Translations under genes and position numbers: made by a program
In this document: piece after piece, positions 52,533 through 60,274 of the stretch
How the letters are laid out: each line of letters begins with the position of its first letter
Numbering within the stretch: position 1 is the first letter of the stretch
The notes under the pieces: generated by a model
What the model was told of the DNA's origin: nothing
Database searches by the model: none
Seen by the model: only the letters and a program-made list of their open reading frames with translations
NCBI RefSeq assembly: GCF_021440085.1
Contig: NZ_JAKCPW010000001.1
Coordinates: 496,001 to 560,000 of the forward strand
Reading direction: 5' to 3'
DNA from: Dyadobacter sp. CY261
Lineage (GTDB): Bacteria; Bacteroidota; Bacteroidia; Cytophagales; Spirosomataceae
Length of the DNA stretch: 64,000 nucleotides

Positions 52533-53879
52533 CTATTTTTTGACCCTTCCCGCCAGGCGCCCTTTCAGCATTCGCTGGTAAAGCAAACTATTGAGCCAAA
52601 TGAAGACCAGGAAGCCGATGATGATGAATACCGCATTCAGCTTGTAGGAAAAGCCGACTAATTGCTCCTTGCCATCCAACGAGAGTTCGAAACGGAGCCA
52701 GGAGCGCTCTACGGTCGTAGTTGCCTGGTCGAACGGAAGGGCTTCGTCGTAGATGATGTCGGTGATGAAACGGCCGGTGGTGTCCATATAACCATACTTG
52801 TCGTCTATGCGGATCATCGATATGCCGTGATTGTAGTAGGAAGCGAAATCATATTTCAATGGCGTGCGCACTTTGCCCGATTTATCGATATGCCCGAACT
52901 TCCCATTGATCGCAACCGCAGAACGGTTTTCGGCAGTGAAGCCGGTAGCTTCGTCGTACAAATGCTGAATGCGCAGCTTACCGGTTTTATCGATACAGCC
53001 CCATTTGCCATTCTTTTTAACCCAAAATAAGCCATTAGTAGGCTTGCGGGTGTCGGTGTATTCAAAAGGGACAAGCAGGTCGCCGGTGAACGGACTGATG
53101 TAGCCGTACTTGTCGCCATATTGCACGCGTTCCATTCCCTGGCCCGAGTATTTGTATTTCGGGTCGATATCGTCCAACGCCACCGGCACTTTCAGCACCA
53201 TGTTTTTATCAATAATGCCGAATTTGCCCTGATATTTAAAGTGGTAAATAAATTTTGAGGCTTTAATTTCCTTTTCTATAAACCGGCTGAAATTGAAGTT
53301 CAGTGTAAAGAAATCCATAGGTCTTTTTATCCACCATAGCACATCTTCTTTGGTATCCTGGTTGCAAAGGAAATCGATGTCGGAGTCTTTAATAAGATAA
53401 TCCTTCGAATAGTGCTCGATAGGGATTTTATAAATCTCCTTTCCGGTCACGTCGATGTAGGAAAGCCCATAATGCTCGCCTGCGGGGTAAATAACCCAGG
53501 TTTTGCCGTTACGATACCGGTCGGTAGAGATGTATTTAGGCTCGATCACGACTTTGCCGCGCTTGTCGATAAATCCGTGCAGGCCATGTCCCTCCGGGCT
53601 CAGTTCCGTGGGCACAAACTCCGCTAGCCCTTCGGCGAAGTCGCCGATATCCCGATAGGCGGGGGTAAGTTTTCGGCCGTTTTTGTCGGTAACGAAGGTT
53701 TCGTAGGAGCGGCAGGGAATATTGACTTTCTTGACAACGTAGACGTCGTCATATTCCCGGTAATCGTTGTATTCTTTCAACCAAGGCTTGTTGGGAGCTG
53801 GCTTGGTTTGGGCCATCGCCCAGGCTGATAGCAACAGTAGGAACAGGAGTGTAAGGTTACGAAAAGTCGGTCGAAGCAT
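52533..53879 (-). CDS. Exported WG-repeat protein
   Basis: A 448-residue protein: signal peptide (about 1-23, ending A-M-A-Q), at least six WG-type repeats (pattern G-K-W/F/Y-G-x-I-D-K-x-G-K, e.g. about 114, 230, 263, 305, 335, 365) that form beta-propeller-like arrays, and a C-terminal transmembrane helix (about 410-430) with a basic cytoplasmic tail. Such repeats probably bind proteins or peptides. Function unknown. It converges on the quinone reductase-like gene. Confidence 0.84.
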   Translation of the reverse strand: MLRPTFRNLTLLFLLLLSAWAMAQTKPAPNKPWLKEYNDYREYDDVYVVKKVNIPCRSYETFVTDKNGRKLTPAYRDIGDFAEGLAEFVPTELSPEGHGLHGFIDKRGKVVIEPKYISTDRYRNGKTWVIYPAGEHYGLSYIDVTGKEIYKIPIEHYSKDYLIKDSDIDFLCNQDTKEDVLWWIKRPMDFFTLNFNFSRFIEKEIKASKFIYHFKYQGKFGIIDKNMVLKVPVALDDIDPKYKYSGQGMERVQYGDKYGYISPFTGDLLVPFEYTDTRKPTNGLFWVKKNGKWGCIDKTGKLRIQHLYDEATGFTAENRSAVAINGKFGHIDKSGKVRTPLKYDFASYYNHGISMIRIDDKYGYMDTTGRFITDIIYDEALPFDQATTTVERSWLRFELSLDGKEQLVGFSYKLNAVFIIIGFLVFIWLNSLLYQRMLKGRLAGRVKK

Positions 53880-54080
53880 TCAAGACTAAGGTTTTGGGTT
53901 TGTCTGGGTCACCGCGAAGTGGCGCGCAGTGCGGCAGGCATTCATTTCTAACTTGCAAAAAACAAAAACTTGCCAGCATTACCGATTTCCGGGCAAGTAA
54001 TATTTAAGAAAATTGGCTTAAATTCCGTGCCGGAACGCCTATTCCGTCACCGGTTTCAAACTCGAACTTGCAAGAGAACC

Positions 54081-55241
54081 ATGTCGCTGGCCCCGAACGA
54101 ACAGTTTTATTCGCGTTTGCCCGCCAACCATATTTCGCTGGGTGAACTGCTTACCGAGGAGCATCTCTTTTATAATGTCCCTGAATCGTGGCATGTAGTG
54201 ATCACCGATATCAGGAACTCTACCAATGCCGTGAAGGGTGGATTGCACCAGACTGTGAACCTTATTGCGACGGGCAGCATTGTGAGCATTTTAAATATTG
54301 CATTCAAATCCGGAGTCGTGGTGCCGTTCTTTTTTGGCGGGGATGGCGCAACTTTCATCGTTCCGCCGACGATCATCGACGCGGCAATGGTGGCGCTGGC
54401 CGTATTTCGGAAAAATACCAAGGAAAGCTTTGGACTGGACCTCCGGATCGGGAAGGTCGCGGTGAGCGAAGTTTATGACCAGGGTTATGAACTGAAACTG
54501 AGCAAACTGAAATTGTCGGGAATTTTTACGATTCCTGTCGTGCTAGGTGACGGACTTCACTATGCCGAAAAGGTGATCAAAAATGAGCACTACCACTTCG
54601 ATTATGAGCCCAAACCGGAAGACGTGCTGGATTTCAGCGGAATGCAATGCCGATGGGACAAGATCGGCCCGCCCGAAAATAATCAGGAAGTAGTCACACT
54701 GCTGGTGTGTGTACCGGCCGGAAAAAAGCAGTCCGCATTGTTTGCCCGGGTGATAGAACAGATTGATGCGATCTATGGGCCTTACGTCCGTCGCCAGCCT
54801 ATTTCCGTCCCCCGATTGATCTGGAAGACCACTTTCAAGAAGATGGAAATGGAAATGCAGGTCAAGAAGGGTCGTACGAGCATCCTGGGCATGGCTGCAT
54901 CGTGGATTGCGTGGTTTTCCGGTTACGTATATTTTCGCACGTCACAGGGCAGGAGTTACCTCAACAGCATGGTCGAAATGTCGGACACGCTGGTCATCGA
55001 CGGGAAAATTAACACTGTTATCACAGGCACGCCGCGGCAGCGCGAGCAGCTTCAACAGGCCCTTGACGAGCTGGAAGCGGCCGCGCAAATACTGTACGGA
55101 CTGCACGTTAGCAACGAATCGGTTATGTCGTGCTATGTCCGTGACCTCAAGGAAGGGCATATTCATTTCGTCGACGGAGCCGAGGGTGGCTATACCCAGG
55201 CGGCCGGCATGTTGAAACGGAAGTTGCGGGGCGGTGTTTGA
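54081..55241 (+). CDS. DUF3095 protein, nucleotide-cyclase-like
   Basis: A 386-residue protein of the DUF3095 family. It contains V-I-T-D-I-R-N-S-T near 40-48, like the metal-binding start of class III cyclases, and F-F-G-G-D-G-A-T-F near 87-95 like the GGDEF/cyclase turn, so a nucleotide-cyclising or polymerase-like fold is plausible. The ATG at 54081 gives the family N-terminus; the frame opens 37 codons earlier. No membrane segment except a weak hydrophobic part near 277. Product not known. Confidence 0.8.
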   Translation: MSLAPNEQFYSRLPANHISLGELLTEEHLFYNVPESWHVVITDIRNSTNAVKGGLHQTVNLIATGSIVSILNIAFKSGVVVPFFFGGDGATFIVPPTIIDAAMVALAVFRKNTKESFGLDLRIGKVAVSEVYDQGYELKLSKLKLSGIFTIPVVLGDGLHYAEKVIKNEHYHFDYEPKPEDVLDFSGMQCRWDKIGPPENNQEVVTLLVCVPAGKKQSALFARVIEQIDAIYGPYVRRQPISVPRLIWKTTFKKMEMEMQVKKGRTSILGMAASWIAWFSGYVYFRTSQGRSYLNSMVEMSDTLVIDGKINTVITGTPRQREQLQQALDELEAAAQILYGLHVSNESVMSCYVRDLKEGHIHFVDGAEGGYTQAAGMLKRKLRGGV

Positions 55242-55279
55242 ATGTTGTTGGTTATATATAGTTGTTTATCGGAAGAGGT

Positions 55280-56233
55280 TCATTTGGTTGGTTTTGGCAA
55301 TGTGGCTCCTTTGGTCAGGTCCCATTGCTGGTGGTAGGTTTTGCCTGAGCGGGCTGTTACCCAGATCAACCCGAGTTCCTGGCCGGGGTTGTTGAGCTCC
55401 GAAAGAAGCATTTGCCCCCATTCTTTGATCGGGTCTTCCAACTTCCACCAGCCCAGCGTGTTGCTGCCGTTCATACCGTCCTCATCGGCCGGGTAGCCGA
55501 TCTGAAACGCGCAGGCAGTAGGAGCGAAGCGGTTGGCCCAGGCCGCAAAGCCTTTATTCAGTTCGTCGATCGTGGCTTCTGAAGCGTAATCGACAAAAAT
55601 AAGATCGCCTTTGCCGCGGTAGGTGGGCGGCATAAAATCGGGGCTGTAATGCCTGATGAACATGCGGTATGCCGGGTTGTGCGATTTGATTTTCTCGTCC
55701 CAGATTCTGGCCGCCTCGTCACTGGCCTTTTCGTAATATTCCAGATCGATACCTATTCCGACCACCGAACGATGGTGTTTGAACTTGCCAAGCAACTTGT
55801 CTATTTCAGCGGGGACACTCGTTCCGGCTTTTTTCGAAGGGAAAATTTCTAAAAATACCTGCACACCCAGTTTATCCATATAACCCAGATATGCCTCATG
55901 CTCCTCATCGGTAAGACCCTTATGCGACGGGATCAAACCCGACATATCACTCACAGCCCAGGTCGACCATGGTTGCGAGCCGGGAAACCGGTTATTGACG
56001 TTGAAAATTACCTGCGCAAGTTGCTCCTTCGGCAAATTGATGAACTTCCCGATCTTGATATCTAGCGCCGTAATGCCATCGCCGGCACTGATGCGGGAAG
56101 GCTGCCATGCGCCAGTCCATTTGAAAGTGGTTTTGAAAGGTATTACAGGACGTTTTTCAACGCGGAATGCGCATATAACACATATTCCGAGTGCCATTGC
56201 CGCAGTGGCAATGGTGTATTTTGAGGTTTTCAT
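55280..56233 (-). CDS. Exported TIM-barrel protein, possible glycosidase-like
   Basis: A 317-residue protein with an N-terminal hydrophobic export segment (about 7-24). The middle has G-I-G-I-D-L-E-Y-Y-E near 158-167, reminiscent of the acidic motif of chitinase/GH18-like barrels, and W-K-L-E-D-P near 272. I do not recognise a defined GH family. Periplasmic or outer-membrane. Single gene. Confidence 0.6.
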   Translation of the reverse strand: MKTSKYTIATAAMALGICVICAFRVEKRPVIPFKTTFKWTGAWQPSRISAGDGITALDIKIGKFINLPKEQLAQVIFNVNNRFPGSQPWSTWAVSDMSGLIPSHKGLTDEEHEAYLGYMDKLGVQVFLEIFPSKKAGTSVPAEIDKLLGKFKHHRSVVGIGIDLEYYEKASDEAARIWDEKIKSHNPAYRMFIRHYSPDFMPPTYRGKGDLIFVDYASEATIDELNKGFAAWANRFAPTACAFQIGYPADEDGMNGSNTLGWWKLEDPIKEWGQMLLSELNNPGQELGLIWVTARSGKTYHQQWDLTKGATLPKPTK

Positions 56234-56304
56234 AAATAGGGTTTAGGTGAGTGATTGTTTAAATGTAACTAATTTAAGTTGATTAGGTACTGTTGAAGAA
56301 TCAC

Positions 56305-56853
56305 TCATCCGTTGCCTTCATGATGACCAGGAGCTCCAACCGGTAGCATATTGTCCGCATTCACCGGGAAACTGTCATACTTTTGGTACAATTTGAGATA
56401 CTTTGCGGCATCGATCACCGGGTCGGTCAATATGGATTGGAGACCACGGAAGAAGCCTTCTCTTTGCTGGCCGGGGTTGAAGATCAGATTAATGATGACT
56501 TCGTCGGCAGACTGATTGGAAAATCCGTGCGGCGTCATACGTGGCACGTACACCACGGCTCCCTCGTATGCCTGAATGGGCCCGTCGGCCAGATCTATCG
56601 TGAGCGTACCCCGGCGGACAATGAAAGTTTCGTCCATAAACCGGTGGTAATGTAGCTTCGCGCCGATGGTAGAAGGGGCCAGTTTTATTTCATATATACC
56701 CAGCTGGTCATTGGATAGGTCGCTGGTCACTTTGAAGGTAATGCTGTTGCCTCCCATGGCCAATAGTTCTCCCTCATTAGGAGCGAACATAATGGCTTTG
56801 TTTTCAAGTTGATCGGTCAGGAAATCGGTTTCGTTTTTCATAGCATTTGTCAT
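56305..56853 (-). CDS. Cupin-domain protein
   Basis: A 182-residue single-cupin protein. Motif 1 (K-L-H-Y-H-R-F-M-D-E-T-F) near 67-78 and motif 2 (P-R-M-T-P-H-G-F-S-N) near 108-117 provide the metal-binding His and Glu. Enzymatic activity unknown (dioxygenase or isomerase-like). A second in-frame ATG is four codons later. Divergence from, and 76-bp spacing to, the Crp-like gene upstream suggests separate regulation. Confidence 0.8.
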   Translation of the reverse strand: MTNAMKNETDFLTDQLENKAIMFAPNEGELLAMGGNSITFKVTSDLSNDQLGIYEIKLAPSTIGAKLHYHRFMDETFIVRRGTLTIDLADGPIQAYEGAVVYVPRMTPHGFSNQSADEVIINLIFNPGQQREGFFRGLQSILTDPVIDAAKYLKLYQKYDSFPVNADNMLPVGAPGHHEGNG

Positions 56854-56929
56854 TGTTTTGATTGGGATATGACAAATGTCGGTCGGGCGCTTGAGGAAAA
56901 CATTTACAAATGTTGAGACCGTAAAAAAT

Positions 56930-57514
56930 TCACATATCCGCGCGGATGCGACTGAGCTGCGTGGGTGTGATGCCGAGGTACGATGCGATTTCGTGCTGTT
57001 TGAGCCGAGGTTCCAGATTGGGATACTCTTTCAAGAAATTGAGATAGCGCTTTTTGGCATTGTCGTGACGAAAGGAGATTTCCAGTGGCTCCTTTTCGAT
57101 GATCCAGTGCAGTTCCATATAGCGGATATAGAAAGCCGCCAGATCGCGATGCTTTTCGGTAAGGGCTTTGAAATCGTAAAAGTTGTATTCCAGAGTCTCC
57201 GTATGTTCAAGCGCCCTAATCGCGAATATGCTCGGTGAATGCGTCAGTAGGGCGGGAACTGAACCGGCGAAATGGTTCTCAGGAAAGAATTTTTTGATGA
57301 CCATGTCGCCATCCGGTGAGGCATAATATTGGGAGAACAGGCCTTTTACAATGAATGCAATGTTCCGGGGCGTCTGTCCTTCACGGAGGAAATAATCCCC
57401 CCTGGCATAGAAATGCGGGCGGAGGAGTTGGGCCAAATCAGCCATTGTTTCTTCCGACAGCATACCATAAGCGCTTAATTTTGCGCGAAGTTGTTCCATC
57501 CATCCGTAATTCAT
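56930..57514 (-). CDS. Crp/Fnr-family transcriptional regulator
   Basis: A 194-residue regulator with a cNMP-binding-like domain (about 25-115) and a C-terminal HTH (E-I-A-S-Y-L-G-I-T-P-T-Q-L-S-R-I-R near 175-191). Its start overlaps the stop of the DCC-type gene by one base, so it is translated with it. The cupin gene downstream may be a target. Sibling to the gene at 50901. Confidence 0.85.
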   Translation of the reverse strand: MNYGWMEQLRAKLSAYGMLSEETMADLAQLLRPHFYARGDYFLREGQTPRNIAFIVKGLFSQYYASPDGDMVIKKFFPENHFAGSVPALLTHSPSIFAIRALEHTETLEYNFYDFKALTEKHRDLAAFYIRYMELHWIIEKEPLEISFRHDNAKKRYLNFLKEYPNLEPRLKQHEIASYLGITPTQLSRIRADM

Positions 57515-58338
57515 CAGATCCCTTTTAACAAAATGGCCAACACAATTAACCGATAGAAAACCCAGCTGGCAGACATCAGATAGCCGAGCCCCAGCAGCTT
57601 ACATCTGCGCAAATGTTCGAGGAGCATCAGGAAGACGACCGGCATAACGCATAAGCCGTATGTCATAAAACTGAGTTTAAGCCAAACGCCAATTATCAGG
57701 AGTGCATAAAGGACAAGCGCGCCGGCGAGTGAGACTGTCATCATGTTTCCGAGGTAATCCCATGCCACGCGACGTCGGTAAGCGAAAATGACGGCACCCT
57801 GAAACAGGATTTGTCCGCCGCAGATCAAATACTCCCGCCAAGCCTCGCCGGAAGGAATATAGCCATTCAATAATTTGGTGTAAGCGGTGAGAATGTAGGC
57901 GGTGAGTGCCCACGTAAATAGCAGCCAGGCCAGCCGGTACTGAATTTTGAAAGTCGGTTGAAAGCCAAAAGAATCCACCGAAACAGGCGCCGGAACGATC
58001 ACGCGGCGATTATAAGAAATAAATGCATATGCCTTCCGTGCCAACCATAGCATGGGTTTCCAGCGGAAAAGGAAACCCAATGCTGGCGATGCATTCGCAC
58101 ATACTTTGAGCAGGCTTTCAATGCCGTAGCTCACCTCTCCGGTTGCCCGGTTGATGAGCGCAATTTCATTGACGGCACGCTGCCAATCCAGGTTAGGACA
58201 GGCTGCACCGGTAAATTGTTGGTATGATTCGCGCCCATCGGCACCTAGCATGCCGCTTCGCACAAAGGCTCCGGTGTACAGGTTGCACATCGGGCATTCC
58301 GCATCGTATAGAATGACATGGTTATGAAGTGTTTTCAT
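57514..58338 (-). CDS. DCC1-like thiol-disulfide oxidoreductase with membrane domain
   Basis: A 274-residue protein of the DCC/DUF393 family. The N-terminal thioredoxin-like domain has D-A-E-C-P-M-C near 12-18 (C15, C18). About four hydrophobic helices follow in the C-terminal half (about 130-270), so it sits in the membrane. Redox partner unknown. It follows the GbsR-type regulator gene after 53 bp and precedes the Crp-like regulator, in one likely operon; a half-operator lies at 58372-58383. Confidence 0.8.
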   Translation of the reverse strand: MKTLHNHVILYDAECPMCNLYTGAFVRSGMLGADGRESYQQFTGAACPNLDWQRAVNEIALINRATGEVSYGIESLLKVCANASPALGFLFRWKPMLWLARKAYAFISYNRRVIVPAPVSVDSFGFQPTFKIQYRLAWLLFTWALTAYILTAYTKLLNGYIPSGEAWREYLICGGQILFQGAVIFAYRRRVAWDYLGNMMTVSLAGALVLYALLIIGVWLKLSFMTYGLCVMPVVFLMLLEHLRRCKLLGLGYLMSASWVFYRLIVLAILLKGI

Positions 58339-58391
58339 AATATGATATATTTTGAATTTTCAGAAAAAATCGAAAGTTTAATTCAAAAATA

Positions 58392-58898
58392 TTACTTGAA
58401 TAATTTCAGAATGCCGCCCCAAAACCAACTCTCTTCCGCGGTAAGCATCGTTTCGATTGTCTTATCGACATTTTTTGCAAGCTTGTTAATGTCGTTCACC
58501 GATTTGTTGAACGTGCTGAATGCAGGGTCGTTGGGATCACCAGTCACTTTCGAAAGTTCATCCAGGATTTTTACGACGGGCTCCAGCTCGCGTTTGCGGC
58601 GTTCTTTGGCTACCTGCCTGGCAATGTTCCACACATCCTTGTCGGCGAAGAAGTATTCTTTTCGCTCACCAGGCTTGTGCTGCTTTTCGATCAATCCCCA
58701 GCCGATGAGGTCGCGGAGGGTCATGTTGGCGTTGCCACGTGAAATGCTTAAATTTTCCATGATTTCCTCGGTAGTAAGCGGGTCGGGCGAAATCAGCAGC
58801 AAGGCATGTACTTGCGCCATGGTGCGGTTAATGCCCCATTCCGAGCCCAGTTTACCCCAGGATTCAATAAATTTCCGTTTTGCTTCTTCAAGTTCCAT
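58392..58898 (-). CDS. GbsR/MarR-family transcriptional regulator
   Basis: A 168-residue winged-helix regulator with the GbsR-type pattern (W-G-I-N-R-T-M-A-Q-V-H-A-L-L near 20-33; S-I-S-R-G-N-A-N-M near 56-64 as recognition helix). The ATG at 58898 was preferred to the frame start at 58994, which would read through the operator. A 34-bp perfect palindrome lies 18 bp upstream, so it probably represses itself and the two genes downstream. Confidence 0.85.
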   Translation of the reverse strand: MELEEAKRKFIESWGKLGSEWGINRTMAQVHALLLISPDPLTTEEIMENLSISRGNANMTLRDLIGWGLIEKQHKPGERKEYFFADKDVWNIARQVAKERRKRELEPVVKILDELSKVTGDPNDPAFSTFNKSVNDINKLAKNVDKTIETMLTAEESWFWGGILKLFK

Positions 58899-58916
58899 GC
58901 CCAAAGGTAATGATGG

Positions 58917-58950
58917 AATTAAACTTTCAAAACTTTTTGAAAGTTTAATT
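58917..58950. promoter_or_regulatory. Palindromic operator of the GbsR-type regulator
   Basis: Perfect inverted repeat with 15-base arms (AATTAAACTTTCAAA and its complement) around a 4-base centre. It lies directly upstream of the regulator's ATG; its right-hand sequence GAAAGTTTAATT recurs at 58372-58383 before the DCC-type gene. Arms, symmetry and position fit a repressor site. Confidence 0.72.
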
Positions 58951-59056
58951 ATCGACAACTGGACTTTTTGGTGTGGAGTAAATCGGAAAAGCATTTGCCT
59001 TGTAAAACCGATGAGCTGCCTTAGGGTGGTCTGTCGTTAACCAAATCCGACAAGCC

Positions 59057-60232
59057 ATGAAAAAGTTCTTCAAGAGCAGTCTTGCAGGCGTTGCTTTACT
59101 GATCATTTGCAATGCGTCGAAACCCTTCGAACACTGGCCTCGTGCGGAGCCGGTGAAAGTGGTGGAAGCCTTTCCCAGGCTGCATTTTGATTATCCGGTT
59201 GATTTCACCCATGCCAACGACGGCACCAATCGCTTGTTTGTGGTCGAACAGGAGGGGACAATCCGTATTTTTGAAAATGTAGCTTCGGCTGCCTCATCGA
59301 AGGAATTTCTCAATATCAAAAAGCTCGTCAGCTATGGCGGGGAGGCTGGTTTACTAGGCCTGGCTTTTCATCCCGATTATAAAAACAATGGTTATTTTTT
59401 CCTGAATTACACGACAAAGGTTTCAGGAAAGCTGGAAACTGCTATTGTTCGCTACAAGGTGTCTGAGAATGATCCCAATCGTGCGGATCCTGCCAGTGCA
59501 ACAGTGCTTTTTACATTTGACCAACCTTTTGACAATCACAATGGCGGGGCGGTCAAATTCGGGAAGGACGGCTATCTCTACGTTTCAACCGGTGACGGTG
59601 GAAGCTGGGGTGACCCGAGCAATAACGGGCAAAACAAAAGTGCCTGGCTGGGCAAAATTTTGCGGGTGGATGTGAACAGCAAGACGAAAGGAAATTACGG
59701 CATTCCAGCCGATAATCCGTTCGCGGGAAACAAGGAAGGTTTCAGGGAAGAAATTTTTGCCTACGGCCTGCGTAATCCGTGGCGTATCAGTTTCGACGAC
59801 CCAACCAATACCCTTTGGGCCGGGGATGTGGGCCAAAACAAGCGGGAGGAGATCAATATCATCGTCAAAGGTGGCAATTACGGCTGGCGGTTAAAAGAGA
59901 GCATTGATTGTTACAACCCCAAACGCGATTGCGAAACCGCCGGGCTGATCGATCCGGTACTCGATCTCCCGCAGGCCAATGGCGAGCATTCCATCACGGG
60001 TGGTTTTGTATACCGCGGAAAGGCGGTGCCGGCATTAGAAGGCAAATATGTTTTCGGCGATTATGTGAGCGGTCGGCTTTTTGCGCTGGAAACCAAGAAT
60101 GGGAAGGCCGTGCAAAACAGCATTATCGCAGAAGGCGTGGGGCAAATATCCGCCTTCGGAACGGATGCCTCGGATGAGCTTTATATCTGCAATTATACCA
60201 CGGGAAAGATCATGAAACTGGCTAAACCATAA
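59057..60232 (+). CDS. PQQ-type aldose sugar dehydrogenase
   Basis: A 391-residue exported protein of the soluble glucose/aldose dehydrogenase (GDH-B/YliI) family. Signal segment at about 1-20; beta-propeller motifs D-N-H-N-G-G-A-V-K-F near 158-167, G-L-R-N-P-W-R near 236-242 and G-D-V-G-Q-N near 256-261 for PQQ/Ca binding. Oxidises sugars in the periplasm if PQQ is available; no pqq genes are in the window. Divergent from the GbsR gene. Confidence 0.85.
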   Translation: MKKFFKSSLAGVALLIICNASKPFEHWPRAEPVKVVEAFPRLHFDYPVDFTHANDGTNRLFVVEQEGTIRIFENVASAASSKEFLNIKKLVSYGGEAGLLGLAFHPDYKNNGYFFLNYTTKVSGKLETAIVRYKVSENDPNRADPASATVLFTFDQPFDNHNGGAVKFGKDGYLYVSTGDGGSWGDPSNNGQNKSAWLGKILRVDVNSKTKGNYGIPADNPFAGNKEGFREEIFAYGLRNPWRISFDDPTNTLWAGDVGQNKREEINIIVKGGNYGWRLKESIDCYNPKRDCETAGLIDPVLDLPQANGEHSITGGFVYRGKAVPALEGKYVFGDYVSGRLFALETKNGKAVQNSIIAEGVGQISAFGTDASDELYICNYTTGKIMKLAKP

Positions 60233-60274
60233 TGCATTAGTCGATAACGGAATTGCCCGTCACGGCTGATCTTG

